A stretch of 64,000 nucleotides of DNA from G963665185 sp049723905 (GTDB taxonomy: Bacteria; Desulfobacterota; Desulfovibrionia; Desulfovibrionales; Desulfovibrionaceae): NCBI RefSeq assembly GCF_049723905.1, contig NZ_JBJKFD010000001.1, forward strand, positions 2,356,001 through 2,420,000, written 5' to 3'. The notes under the pieces are model-generated. The model was not told the origin of the DNA and made no database searches. It saw nothing but the letters and a program-made list of their open reading frames with translations. The position numbers and the translations under genes are program-made. Shown piece after piece: positions 8,531-17,281 of the stretch. Positions within the stretch are counted from its first letter, which is position 1, and each line of letters opens with the position of its first letter.

Positions 8531-10639
8531 ATGAAGAAAAGAAGAAGATATTTTGCCATTCTCCTGGCTGTATCCATTGGAGCAACACTCTGCCTGGGAG
8601 GGGTCTGCCTTGCCCACGCCAGGGAAAACGCAACGCAACAGGAAAATGCCACACAGCAGGAGAAGACGTTCCAACTGGGGGAGGTGGTGGTCACCTCGGG
8701 AAAACGCGAAACAACGGCCCAGGAAACCCCGGAGAGCATGACCGTTCTCAATGACATCGAAATCGGGGACTACGGAATCACAGACACCGAACGTATTTTC
8801 CAGATGGCATCCAACATCCATCTGATACGTACCGGCCCTCCGGCTGCCTTCGACACCTTTCCTTCGGTTCGAGGCATAACCGGATACATGGCTGGCGAAC
8901 CGCCATTGGGACTGTACATCGACGACGTGTACTACCCCGGTTTCGACGTCAACCTGGTGGATATCGACCGGATTGAAGTTCTGCGAGGCCCCCAGGGTAC
9001 GCTGTACGGACGCAATTCGGAAGGCGGCGTCATCAGCATCACTTCCAAGCTGCCGACAAATTTCTGGGAAACCAGCGCAGATTTGGGATACAGCAGCTAC
9101 AACACCCGCACTCTGAATGCCCGCGTGAGCGGCCCGCTGGTTGAGGACAAGGCATTGATCAGCGCTGCCATGCGCTACAGAACCTCTGACGGATATTATG
9201 AAAACATCGCGTTGGGCGAGGATGATCCGGATCGCCAGGAGGACCTGGACGGCAGGTTGTCCCTGCTTCTGACTCCCACTCCGGATTGGGACATCCGAAT
9301 TACGGGCGACCTGCAAAACTACAATGACCACAATGCCGAATTCCAAACCATGCAGGGCATTCAGGACGGCGACTTTGAAGTAAATGTCGATGAAGACGGT
9401 ATTTCCCAAAAGGAAGCTTACGGCCTGAACCTCCGCGCCGAACATGACTTTGGCCCTTCAAAGCTGCTGTCCATTACCAGCTACCGGGATGAACAGTTCA
9501 AAAACTCCAACGACATCGACTTCACTCCCAATCCTTACAGCGTGTTGTACGTCAATAAAGACGTGGGACTCTTCAATGAAGAAATCCGATTCCTTTCGGA
9601 CACCGACTCCCCATGGCGCTGGCTTGTCGGGGCAAGCGGATTTTATGAAGAAGACGAGCGCACCTACACCACATTCATGGACTATCCCAGCATGGGAGGG
9701 GCCACCACGCTGAACCAGCACGGCACAACCAAAACCACGGGAATGGCCCTGTTCGGCGAGACCGGCTATACATTTTGGGATCGGTTGGAACTCGTATTCG
9801 GCCTTCGCTACGACCACCAGCTAAAGGATTTCGACTACGACTGGTCCGGAGGCGAGAACATCGGCGTGTCCAATACCAGCGGCAAGGAAGACAAGTCCTT
9901 TGATGCCTGGCTCCCCAAGTTCTCGGCAAAATACAAGCTCACCGAAAACATTTCGCCCTACGTCACCATTGCGCGCGGCTTCAAAAGCGGCGGGTTCAAC
10001 CTCAAGGCAAGCGCGGGCGAACCATACGACTCCGAGTTCACCTGGAGCTACGAGGGAGGCGTAAAAAGTTCGTGGTTTGAAAATAAGCTGGTTGTAAACC
10101 TGGCTGCCTTTTACATTGATTGGGACGACATACAGGTGGAACTGACCGACTATCCGGATTTTACCTATGTAAACGGCGGCAAAGCCACAAGCAAAGGCGT
10201 GGAACTGGAAATACAGGCGCGCCCCTTGCAGGGGCTGGAGCTGATAAGCTCCATCGGCTACACGGACGCCAAGTACGATGACTTTTACGACTACAATTCC
10301 GGCGTTGATTATTCCGGCAAATACATCCCCAATGTGCCCAAGTATACCGCGCACTTCGGCGCGACCTATCACTTCCTCAACGGGCTTTTCCTTGGGGCGG
10401 ATTACAGCATGACGGGAAAAAACTATTTCTCGCAGGCAAACACCGAAGGACAATCGCATTACAATCTGCTGGGCGCGAAAATCGGCTACGAAGCAGATAA
10501 CTTCAACATTTACCTGTGGGGCAAAAACCTGCTGAACACCAAATACGCCACGCGCGCCTTTGAAATGGACGGCGCCGGCTGGTACGGACGGGCGGGTGCG
10601 CCGCTCACCGTAGGCGTGCAGGTTGGTGTGAGTTTTTAG
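8531..10639 (+). CDS. TonB-dependent outer-membrane receptor 2 (metallophore type)
   Basis: A 702-residue receptor, paralogous to that at 4978. It has a signal peptide (about 1-30, ending LAHA), a TonB-box-like EVVVTSGKRE, a plug domain with VLRGPQGTLYGRNSEGG, and a barrel containing RGFKSGGFN and the terminal VGVSF. GGGGAG precedes the ATG by about 8 nt, fixing the start. It stands alone between two AraC-type regulators and ends with its own terminator. Sequence drift in the extracellular-loop regions relative to receptor 1 suggests a different or broader ligand range. Iron-siderophore or related metallophore import is inferred from the family. Confidence 0.9.
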   Translation: MKKRRRYFAILLAVSIGATLCLGGVCLAHARENATQQENATQQEKTFQLGEVVVTSGKRETTAQETPESMTVLNDIEIGDYGITDTERIFQMASNIHLIRTGPPAAFDTFPSVRGITGYMAGEPPLGLYIDDVYYPGFDVNLVDIDRIEVLRGPQGTLYGRNSEGGVISITSKLPTNFWETSADLGYSSYNTRTLNARVSGPLVEDKALISAAMRYRTSDGYYENIALGEDDPDRQEDLDGRLSLLLTPTPDWDIRITGDLQNYNDHNAEFQTMQGIQDGDFEVNVDEDGISQKEAYGLNLRAEHDFGPSKLLSITSYRDEQFKNSNDIDFTPNPYSVLYVNKDVGLFNEEIRFLSDTDSPWRWLVGASGFYEEDERTYTTFMDYPSMGGATTLNQHGTTKTTGMALFGETGYTFWDRLELVFGLRYDHQLKDFDYDWSGGENIGVSNTSGKEDKSFDAWLPKFSAKYKLTENISPYVTIARGFKSGGFNLKASAGEPYDSEFTWSYEGGVKSSWFENKLVVNLAAFYIDWDDIQVELTDYPDFTYVNGGKATSKGVELEIQARPLQGLELISSIGYTDAKYDDFYDYNSGVDYSGKYIPNVPKYTAHFGATYHFLNGLFLGADYSMTGKNYFSQANTEGQSHYNLLGAKIGYEADNFNIYLWGKNLLNTKYATRAFEMDGAGWYGRAGAPLTVGVQVGVSF

Positions 10640-10687
10640 ATCCCTGTTTTAAGGCGCCCCTCGGCCACTCTCCCTGCACAGCAACAG

Positions 10688-10725
10688 GCCCCGCGGTTTC
10701 ATCGGATTCCGCGGGGCTTTCTTTT
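10688..10725 (+). terminator. Rho-independent terminator after receptor 2
   Basis: GCCCCGCGG (10688-10696) pairs with CCGCGGGGC (10709-10717), followed by TTTCTTTT, 48 bp after the stop codon of receptor 2. Confidence 0.9.
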
Positions 10726-10785
10726 GCTCCCATATTGTAAAAAAACGTCTCTGGAAGAAAAGGAAAGGCTGACTTGCCCAATCTC

Positions 10786-10802
10786 TTGAAAATGATTCTC
10801 AA
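10786..10802 (+). promoter_or_regulatory. Fur-like box upstream of regulator 2
   Basis: TTGAAAATGATTCTCAA matches TTGAAAATNATTTTCAA at all but one position. It lies 48 bp before the start of the second AraC-type gene, so that regulator is probably iron-repressed. Confidence 0.75.
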
Positions 10803-10849
10803 ATACAATAGGCTCCACCCATGAAACACCGCAACCCGAATGCCGCCCC

Positions 10850-11863
10850 ATGACCGACAAACAACCTCTTTCCCGCTTGCAACTCACTCCAAGCCTCGAC
10901 CCGCATTTCGATTTTTCCCTCGAAAGTCCGGGCGTTGCCGAATCGTTCACCACCCTCAAGGGAGTGGAAATTGTAAAAGGTGTCACGTTGCACCACATCA
11001 CGTATTCCCAGGAGAGCATGCACGAATACGCCTTTGTCGTAAGCCAATCTCCATTTTCCCTGGATTTTTGCTGCCAAGGGCGCGCGGCCATCAACATCCG
11101 CACGGGCCGCCGCAAAAGCACGCACATCATGCATTCCCCGTCCACATGCACCTTGTCCTACCTGCCCGAAGCCCACGGGGAATGGATTCCGCTCACCAAG
11201 GAATGCACCTTCTGCACGCTGCAGATAAACCCGCATCTGTTCACCGAGCTTTGGACTTCCGTACAAGACAACCTGCCCCCGGAGATGACCCCGCTGGCAC
11301 GCCAGCAAGATCCCATGCCATTTTTCACAGGGCGCCAGGCGCCCCCTGCCGTGCACATGGCCGTGCGCGATCTGGTTTCCTGCCCACCCATGCAGGACAG
11401 CGCCCGGGAGCTGTTCCTTGGCTGCAAGATCATGGAAATCCTGCTGCTTCTCACCACCCAGCCCAGCCAGCAAAATGCCGGTGGACGCTCCCCCATTCCC
11501 CTGTCCCAAGGGGATCTCTCGCGCATCTATCAGGCCCGGGAAATTCTGGAAGATCAGCTCGATGCCCCTCCCACCCTGCCCCAACTGGCGCGCCTGACGG
11601 GCCTTAACGAATTCAAGCTGAAGCGGGGCTTCCGCCAGGTCTTCGCCACCACGCCCTACAACCACCTGAGGACCACGCGGATGAACAAGGCCAGGGAATA
11701 TATAGAGAAAGGCGAGATGAACGTGTGCGAAGCCTGCATGGCCGTGGGCTATTCCAACCTGGGGAACTTCATAGACCTGTTCAAGAAGCATTTCGGCACC
11801 ACGCCCGGCGGGTTGCGAAAATCCGCCTTACGCGCGGCCCGCACCTGTGAAGGCAACGCCTGA
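10850..11863 (+). CDS. AraC-family (PchR-like) transcriptional regulator 2
   Basis: A 337-residue paralogue of the regulator at 7175. The N-terminal sensing part shares HIMHSPSTCTLSYLPE and the overall spacing with it, but is clearly diverged. The C-terminal AraC domain (from about residue 250) is nearly identical, including GFRQVFATTPYNHLRTTR and ACMAVGYSNLGNFID. This suggests both proteins read the same DNA sites but sense different signals. No clear ribosome-binding site precedes the ATG at 10850; it is chosen because homology starts right after it. A strong Fur-like box lies 48 bp upstream. It is transcribed toward glnA and separated from it by a shared terminator. Confidence 0.85.
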   Translation: MTDKQPLSRLQLTPSLDPHFDFSLESPGVAESFTTLKGVEIVKGVTLHHITYSQESMHEYAFVVSQSPFSLDFCCQGRAAINIRTGRRKSTHIMHSPSTCTLSYLPEAHGEWIPLTKECTFCTLQINPHLFTELWTSVQDNLPPEMTPLARQQDPMPFFTGRQAPPAVHMAVRDLVSCPPMQDSARELFLGCKIMEILLLLTTQPSQQNAGGRSPIPLSQGDLSRIYQAREILEDQLDAPPTLPQLARLTGLNEFKLKRGFRQVFATTPYNHLRTTRMNKAREYIEKGEMNVCEACMAVGYSNLGNFIDLFKKHFGTTPGGLRKSALRAARTCEGNA

Positions 11864-11925
11864 AGTACCACGGACCAAGCCCGGCCAAAAAGAAATGAAC
11901 ACAGAAGCCGTGTTGGCACAAAAAA

Positions 11926-11957
11926 GGCCCGCTGCAACCATTGCAGCGGGCCAGGGG
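11926..11957 (-). terminator. Terminator of glnA (convergent with regulator 2)
   Basis: GGCCCGCTGCAA (11926-11937) and TTGCAGCGGGCC (11941-11952) make a 12-bp stem with a 3-nt loop. On the minus strand it is followed by TTTTTT (11925-11920), a textbook terminator for glnA. It could also stop plus-strand transcripts. Confidence 0.9.
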
Positions 11958-11998
11958 GGAATCCTTAACGCGGCCGGAGATGAGCCACAGATGTTCTC

Positions 11999-13342
11999 TT
12001 ACAGGGTAGGCAGGTAACGGGAGATTTCCCACTCGGAAACGTGTGTGCGGAATTCGTCCCATTCAGCCTTTTTGGCCTTCACGTACGCAGCGTGCAGGTG
12101 TTCGCCCAGAGCTTCCTTCATCAGTTCGGAATTCTCAAAGGCCACCGTGGCTTCGTACAGGCTGCCGGGCAGGGATTCAATGCCCTTGCCGGCCATTTCG
12201 TACTCGGTCATGGAGAAGATGTTCTCTTCGACCGGGGTGCTGACTTCGTAACCTTCCTCGATACCCTTGAGGCCGGCAGCGAGCATGGCGGCGAAAGCCA
12301 GGTAGGGGTTAGCGGTCGGGTCCGGGCAACGCAGTTCCATACGAGTGGCAACTTCCTTGCCGGGCTTGTACATGGGCACGCGGATCAGAGCGGAACGGTT
12401 ACGGTTGGCCCAGGCAACGTAAACAGGAGCTTCGTAGCCGGGAACCAGACGCTTGTAGGAGTTGACCGTCGGGTTGGTGATGACGGTGAATTCCTTGATG
12501 TGCTTCAGCAGACCGGCGATGTAGCTTTTGCACTCGCCGGACAGGCAGTATTCTGCATTGGCGTCGAAGAAGGCGTTGGAGCCGTTCTTGAACAGGGACT
12601 GGTGCACGTGCATGCCGGAGCCGTTTTCGCCGAACAGGGGCTTGGGCATGAAGGTGGCGTAGCAGCCGTGCTTGCGGGCGACTTCCTTGACCACAACCTT
12701 GTAGGTTACGGCAGCGTCGGCCATGCGCAGAGCTTCCTGGTAGCGCAGGTCGATTTCATGCTGGGAAGGAGCAACTTCGTGGTGGCTGTATTCCACCTGG
12801 ATGCCCATCTTTTCCAGGTTGAAAATGATTTCGCGACGGATGTCGTTGCCCAGGTCCAGAGGCGGAGCGTCGAAGTAGCCGCCGAAGTCCAGGATTTTGG
12901 GCTCGTTGGGACTGGCGAAGGTGAAGAACTCCAGTTCCGGTCCCACGTACATGGTGTAGCCCTTGCTGGCAGCCTTTTCCAGGTTGCGGCGCAGGACGTA
13001 GCGGGGATCGCCTTCAAAGGGGGTGCCGTCGGGGTTCTTGATGTCGCAGAACATACGGGCGACCGGACGTTCTGTAGGACGCCAGGACACCATCTGAAAA
13101 GTTTCCGGGTCGGGGAAAGCGACCATGTCGGACTCGTCGATGCGGGTAAAGCCGAGAATGGAGGAACCATCAAAACCCATTCCCTCTTCAAACGCGGCCT
13201 CAAGTTCCTTGGGGGTAATCTGAAAGCTCTTCAGGGTACCTACAATGTCAATGAACCAGAACTGAACAAAGCTGATATTGTAGTCTTTGACCGCACGGAG
13301 TACGTCATCGGCATTTTTGCATTTGAAAACGGGAAGTTCCAT
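11999..13342 (-). CDS. glnA: Glutamine synthetase, type I
   Basis: A 447-residue GSI enzyme making glutamine from glutamate and ammonia with ATP in the cytosol. Landmarks include the N-terminal beta-grasp FQFWFIDIVGTLKS-like segment, MGFDGSSI, the metal-binding ELEFF, the ammonia/glutamate-site NGSGMHVHQS and the NRSALIR segment. The length and the lack of the ~25-residue insertion and NLYDLP adenylylation motif point to the shorter GSI-alpha type, so control by adenylylation is unlikely. A strong AAGGAGGAG precedes the ATG. A probable sigma-54 promoter lies upstream at 13405-13419 and a strong terminator downstream. Identification is certain. Confidence 0.97.
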   Translation of the reverse strand: MELPVFKCKNADDVLRAVKDYNISFVQFWFIDIVGTLKSFQITPKELEAAFEEGMGFDGSSILGFTRIDESDMVAFPDPETFQMVSWRPTERPVARMFCDIKNPDGTPFEGDPRYVLRRNLEKAASKGYTMYVGPELEFFTFASPNEPKILDFGGYFDAPPLDLGNDIRREIIFNLEKMGIQVEYSHHEVAPSQHEIDLRYQEALRMADAAVTYKVVVKEVARKHGCYATFMPKPLFGENGSGMHVHQSLFKNGSNAFFDANAEYCLSGECKSYIAGLLKHIKEFTVITNPTVNSYKRLVPGYEAPVYVAWANRNRSALIRVPMYKPGKEVATRMELRCPDPTANPYLAFAAMLAAGLKGIEEGYEVSTPVEENIFSMTEYEMAGKGIESLPGSLYEATVAFENSELMKEALGEHLHAAYVKAKKAEWDEFRTHVSEWEISRYLPTL

Positions 13343-13962
13343 AACTCCTCCTTGGAGTGTGTACTATTTTGTCAAAGCCGTTCCTTAACCTTCTCGTCTT
13401 TAAAGCAAGGAACAGGCCAAAACAAAAATGTCTTTTTTTTCAGGTTATTAAATTCAGACCAATAACCACCGCTGCTTGAAGTTTACGAAAAATGAAAAAA
13501 TATGCAACATCAAAAATGCATTTTTTACGTTTTTGTAACCTTTGTGTTATTTTTAGTTGTGCCTTTTTTTTCAATACTCCGCAACACCCCGCAAAAATCA
13601 ATTTGCATGGCGCACACCCGGAACCATCAAAAAGACAGGCGAACATCGGGAGTTTACCAACCAGTGGAAAACAGGCAGAGAAAAGACACGTACTGCAACA
13701 AAGTGTTCGGCACGGCCCACTCCGGGCTTTTTGGCGGGCAGGTGTCCGTCGGCCTGGGCAGACAATTCGGGATCCTATTGTTCTGGAACTCCCGGCATGG
13801 TACGAAGAGTTGACCTTATGTTCCGGCAGTGTCAATTTCTTTAGGCGCATGCGGGAGAGCCGCGCACAAGGCTTTTTGACAAAATACGCGCAAAATTCCC
13901 ATCCACACGCCCGGCCTTTTTGCTGAGCGGATTGCAACACGCTGCGCAACTGGAGAAAAGTA
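13343..13962. other. Intergenic region between glnA and the HDOD gene
   Basis: About 620 bp, locally A+T-rich near glnA. It carries the glnA ribosome-binding site and a sigma-54 promoter candidate. Several short open frames overlap each other without ribosome-binding sites or recognisable products, and none is called. Confidence 0.6.
13405..13419 (-). promoter_or_regulatory. Candidate sigma-54 (-24/-12) promoter of glnA
   Basis: On the minus strand TGGCCTGTTCCTTGC has the GG and GC dinucleotides at the required 10-bp spacing and matches TGGCACGNNNNTTGC except at two positions. It is about 63 bp before the glnA start. Sigma-54 control of glnA is common in nitrogen regulation. Confidence 0.55.
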
Positions 13963-15162
13963 TTGGCCCCTCATACCATCAAACCCGGTACTGCAATCAA
14001 ACAGGACGTTGTCAGCGCTGACGGCAACACCCTTATTGCGCGGGCAGGAACCACACTTACCGAAAAACATGCAGAGCTTGTCGCCCGGGGCAAGGCCGTG
14101 CTGGTCTCCCCCGCATCCCGGCTGGACCAGGCGACGAAAGACAAGATCAAACGGCGGCTCAAGCTCATCTTTTCGGCACAGGACATGACCGACCCCATGG
14201 TGCGGGAGTTGTTCAAGCTGACGTACAATTTTTTGGGATCGCGGCTGGCAACCAGGGCCGGACTCCCCGACTCCCTCACCAAGAAACCCCGCGCCCGGGA
14301 CGGGCAGACGGATTTTCCACCGGCTGCGGTCTCCCCCAAGGCGTTGATAGACAGGCTGGGCGAGATGGCCAGCTTCCCGGATATATATTTCAATCTCAGC
14401 CAGACCCTGCAGCGGCCCAATGTTTCCGCCGCGGACATCGCCAAGGTTGTCAGCTCGGACATGGTCCTTTCGGCGCGGCTGCTCAAGGTGGTCAACAGCC
14501 CTTTTTACGGGTTCCGGGCCAAGATAGACACGGTACACCGGGCTATTGCCCTGACCGGAATGAACGAACTGCTGACCATGGCCCTCGGCATGACCGCAGT
14601 GAACTATTTTCAGGATATCCCGCCCGGATTCATCACCTTGGAGTCGTTCTGGCGCCATTCCATCGGTTGCGGGCTTCTGGCCCGCTCCCTGGCCGAGAAC
14701 ATGGAGGGAATGAACCCCGAGCGTTTGTTCACGGCAGGACTGCTGCACGACCTGGGGCGGCTGGTCATGTCCAAGGAGCTGCCCCAGCTGACGGCCACTT
14801 CCATGGGGCTGGCCCTGGAAAAACGCATCCCCCTGGTGGACGCCGAACAGATGATCCTCGGCTTTGACCACGCCCAGATAGGCGGGGAACTGCTGCGCCA
14901 ATGGTCCTTCCCGGATATTCTTGTATCGCTGGTGGAAAACCACCACTCCCCCATGCACAGCGTAAGCCCCGGAGAGGCCTGTTTGATCCGATTGGCGGAT
15001 ATGGTGAGCAATGTCCTCAATGCCTCACGCGGAGCGCCCTACGTACTGGCAAAGCTGGACCCGGAAGTTTCTGCGGAATTGAAACTCCCTCCGGGCGAAC
15101 TGTCCCGGGCCATAGACGAACACGACGAACAGATCGCCGACCTGTTGCGGGTGTTCACCTAA
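13963..15162 (+). CDS. HDOD-domain signalling protein
   Basis: A 399-residue cytosolic protein. Residues about 120-330 form an HDOD domain, seen in VVSSDMVLSARLLKVVNSPFYGF, FWRHSIGCGLLARSLAE and AGLLHDLGRLVMSKE; the last keeps an HD pair but the remaining HD-GYP catalytic set is not evident. The N-terminal ~60 residues (GTAIKQDVVSADGNTLIARAGTTLTE) resemble the beta-rich domain found before HD-GYP/HDOD modules. Such proteins act in signalling, often tied to motility or cyclic-di-GMP. Translation seems to begin at a TTG (13963) after GGAG; no ATG fits better. It is monocistronic and ends about 240 bp before tRNA-Lys. Confidence 0.8.
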   Translation: MAPHTIKPGTAIKQDVVSADGNTLIARAGTTLTEKHAELVARGKAVLVSPASRLDQATKDKIKRRLKLIFSAQDMTDPMVRELFKLTYNFLGSRLATRAGLPDSLTKKPRARDGQTDFPPAAVSPKALIDRLGEMASFPDIYFNLSQTLQRPNVSAADIAKVVSSDMVLSARLLKVVNSPFYGFRAKIDTVHRAIALTGMNELLTMALGMTAVNYFQDIPPGFITLESFWRHSIGCGLLARSLAENMEGMNPERLFTAGLLHDLGRLVMSKELPQLTATSMGLALEKRIPLVDAEQMILGFDHAQIGGELLRQWSFPDILVSLVENHHSPMHSVSPGEACLIRLADMVSNVLNASRGAPYVLAKLDPEVSAELKLPPGELSRAIDEHDEQIADLLRVFT

Positions 15163-15350
15163 TACTTAATGTAATGAACGGCAGAACCACGGCGTAAGCC
15201 AGGTTGTAAAGCCGGTTGAGTCCCCGACCTGCTGCATGTATAATGATACGAACGTGACGGGCGCGGCACGAGAAACCGCAAATGCAGGACATGGTTTCCG
15301 CCCTTTTCACAAAAAATCTTGACCAAAGTAAATTTTTTCATATTATTTTG

Positions 15351-15377
15351 TTGACAGGTTAAAACTGGGGGTATAAA
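15351..15377 (+). promoter_or_regulatory. Candidate promoter of the tRNA pair
   Basis: TTGACA at 15351-15356 and TATAAA at 15372-15377 are separated by 15 bp, about 23 bp before the 5' end of tRNA-Lys. The spacing is short but both hexamers are near consensus. Confidence 0.5.
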
Positions 15378-15400
15378 GAAAATCCTCCCTTTGAGCAGGA

Positions 15401-15476
15401 GGGCCGTTAACTCAGTTGGTAGAGTATCTGCCTTTTAAGCAGAGAGTCGCTGGTTCGAGCCCAGCACGGCCCACCA
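15401..15476 (+). tRNA. tRNA-Lys (anticodon UUU)
   Basis: A 76-nt cloverleaf: acceptor GGGCCGT pairs with ACGGCCC, the anticodon arm TCTGC/GCAGA encloses TTT at 15434-15436, the T-loop is TTCGAGC, and CCA is encoded. Confidence 0.97.
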
Positions 15477-15508
15477 CCTAAAAGCTCAAACACAACGGTC
15501 ACGCATCT

Positions 15509-15584
15509 GTCCCCATCGTCTAGTGGCCCAGGACTCCGGCCTCTCACGCCGGCAACAGGGGTTCAAATCCCCTTGGGGACGCCA
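15509..15584 (+). tRNA. tRNA-Glu (anticodon CUC)
   Basis: Acceptor GTCCCCA pairs with TGGGGAC, the anticodon stem CCGGC/GCCGG encloses CTC at 15543-15545, the T-loop is TTCAAAT, and CCA is encoded. It lies 32 bp after tRNA-Lys. A degenerate copy of its 3' part lies at 55379-55420, suggesting use as an integration site. Confidence 0.97.
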
Positions 15585-15594
15585 AAGGATATCA

Positions 15595-15627
15595 AGGACT
15601 TACGAGAAATCGTAAGTCCTTTTTTTG
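15595..15627 (+). terminator. Terminator of the tRNA operon
   Basis: AGGACTTACGA (15595-15605) pairs with TCGTAAGTCCT (15610-15620) around a GAAA loop and is followed by a run of T residues. Confidence 0.92.
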
Positions 15628-15889
15628 TGTCGGACACAAATCCCGGACACAAAACTTTTTTTCCTGAACAATTCCAGCATATTGTGGACGCCTTTTTTAC
15701 CCCCTGTTTCCGGTCTGTTTTTAAGCACATGCCGCAGTGCTTTGAAATTCCTAATATTTTAGGATGTCTCTTAGACATCGGCCTGAAAACCCAAAAGCCG
15801 CCGTTCAAGTTAAAGTTGCCCAGCGTGCACAAACTATGGGCTAAACTTAGCTGGCACGACACAAGGGGGGCAGGTCAAGGGGGAGTACG
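15628..15889. other. Gene-free island edge after tRNA-Glu
   Basis: No convincing gene is seen. Overlapping open frames of about 100 codons on both strands lack ribosome-binding sites and recognisable sequence. The motif CCCGGACACAAAAC at 15637-15650 is partly shared with the repeat at 49688-49862 (CCGGACACAAAAC), consistent with remains of an attachment region. Confidence 0.5.
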
Positions 15890-17164
15890 TCAAATCATAT
15901 TAAAATAAAAGATATTAACCAAGTTCGCACACAGCCACATAAAAACGGCATAATGGAAATTATTTACTAATACTGAACGGACAGGAACACGATAGCGACT
16001 GCAAAGCACAAGCCCTACTCCTGATAGCGGGCTGCTGCCTGTCGAGATTGCCCAGCAGGTGAGAAATAGAAAAGCAATTTGGGAGTGGTCAGGATTCAGA
16101 GGCAGTAGTAAAGGACTGATCACTGAAATTCCTACCAGAGGATGCAAGCCGATGAGTCCCAAAACGATAAGCAGTGCCGAAATTATTGCAAATAGCGAAT
16201 TGGTAAATGTACTACCTTCGAAATTGAATATTTGCGGGTAAACCTGAATAATTGAGGTGATACCGCTAGAAAACAAACCCGCCGTCAAAAATAGAACAAA
16301 CTGGCTGACGGTAGAAGTAATCCGGTTGTTAATAAAATCGTGAAGAAGAGGTAGCCTAGGCCTGTTACGCATAAGTATTATGGCTGCAGGTGGAGCCACA
16401 AGACAAATCAACATAATCATACCCAGATCAGGAAAGAAGTAATGTCCTACAAAGACACCCACAGCGAGAAGGAAAGGTACCGTCATGCTTTCCGCCCGCA
16501 CGGGATAACCGGAAAATTCAAGCTTACGAACAACCCCGACCTCAATAATTGAGTAACAAAGCGCCACAAAGCAGAGAAACATTCCAGGAATGACTGTCCG
16601 GCGATAAAGCATATCCGGCGCATAGGTCAGCGCAACCCCGGCTGCAAGGAAAAATGGAGACCACCATGCTGCCGCGCAGAAAGAACGTCCAAGAATAATG
16701 GATTGAGCTTTAGTTAAAGTGCCTTTACGGGCCAACCTGTCTCCGAATACAAGTAAAATAGAAAGATTAATGACTGCGCCAAGTAAATTGGTTCCGAACG
16801 AAGTTATCGCTATAGCCCATTTCCCTTTAGGTAAATCATCAGCTTGAGTGTTTGGATTTGTCAGCCCTAAAAAAGAAACTGCAATAAACATCGGCAGTAA
16901 TTGTAAGTTCTGGGTAATTATTCTTTTCCAGCCAAGAAAAACGCCTTGCTGATAAGAAAATAATAGCGCTGCAATTCCGGCTGCAAACAAAAAAGTAGCT
17001 TGCCTGCGAGGTCCTACATGCAGCTTGTTCCATTCAATAATAACGACCAGCCAAGCCAATATAGCAACAGAGACAATGAGAGCAGGGCAAAGGCTGCTGA
17101 AGATAAATAGAAGTAAGGTGGCAAGGATCATCCACCCTGTGTAGCGTTGCAAATAATTAGCCAT
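15890..17164 (-). CDS. Multi-spanning membrane transporter of the TRAP operon
   Basis: A 424-residue inner-membrane protein with about 10-12 hydrophobic spans and short loops. Two G/S-rich re-entrant-like stretches (SFGTNLLGAVINLS and CWAISTGSSPLSGVGLVLCS) resemble the ion-transporter superfamily that includes ArsB, CitT and TRAP large subunits. It has no binding-protein or ATPase domain. It is the last gene of the minus-strand operon that encodes a TRAP transporter and flavin dehydrogenase, separated from dctP by 117 bp with a hairpin in the gap. It may export a product or provide a second uptake route for the same substrate. The family is only roughly assigned. Confidence 0.6.
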   Translation of the reverse strand: MANYLQRYTGWMILATLLLFIFSSLCPALIVSVAILAWLVVIIEWNKLHVGPRRQATFLFAAGIAALLFSYQQGVFLGWKRIITQNLQLLPMFIAVSFLGLTNPNTQADDLPKGKWAIAITSFGTNLLGAVINLSILLVFGDRLARKGTLTKAQSIILGRSFCAAAWWSPFFLAAGVALTYAPDMLYRRTVIPGMFLCFVALCYSIIEVGVVRKLEFSGYPVRAESMTVPFLLAVGVFVGHYFFPDLGMIMLICLVAPPAAIILMRNRPRLPLLHDFINNRITSTVSQFVLFLTAGLFSSGITSIIQVYPQIFNFEGSTFTNSLFAIISALLIVLGLIGLHPLVGISVISPLLLPLNPDHSQIAFLFLTCWAISTGSSPLSGVGLVLCSRYRVPVRSVLVNNFHYAVFMWLCANLVNIFYFNMI

Positions 17165-17207
17165 GGATATTTTGTGTACAAATTTTCTTCTGGATTAAAC
17201 ACCAAAG

Positions 17208-17236
17208 CTGGCCCGGAAAGTTATTTTCCGGGCCAG
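17208..17236 (-). terminator. Hairpin between the TRAP binding-protein gene and the membrane-protein gene
   Basis: CTGGCCCGGAAA (17208-17219) pairs with TTTCCGGGCCAG (17225-17236). The T-tract on the minus strand is short, so partial termination, reducing expression of the distal gene, is likelier than full termination. Confidence 0.5.
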
Positions 17237-17281
17237 AGTGTTATTGCTCACAGCATTAACAAGCTGTAAGCAGGAGATGAC

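Noticed and set aside
12041..13465. Long plus-strand open frame opposite glnA
   Set aside because: Antisense shadow of a certain gene; Val/Gly/His-rich composition is typical of such shadows.
13492..13926. Small genes in the glnA-HDOD gap
   Set aside because: Three overlapping frames, none with a ribosome-binding site or plausible composition.
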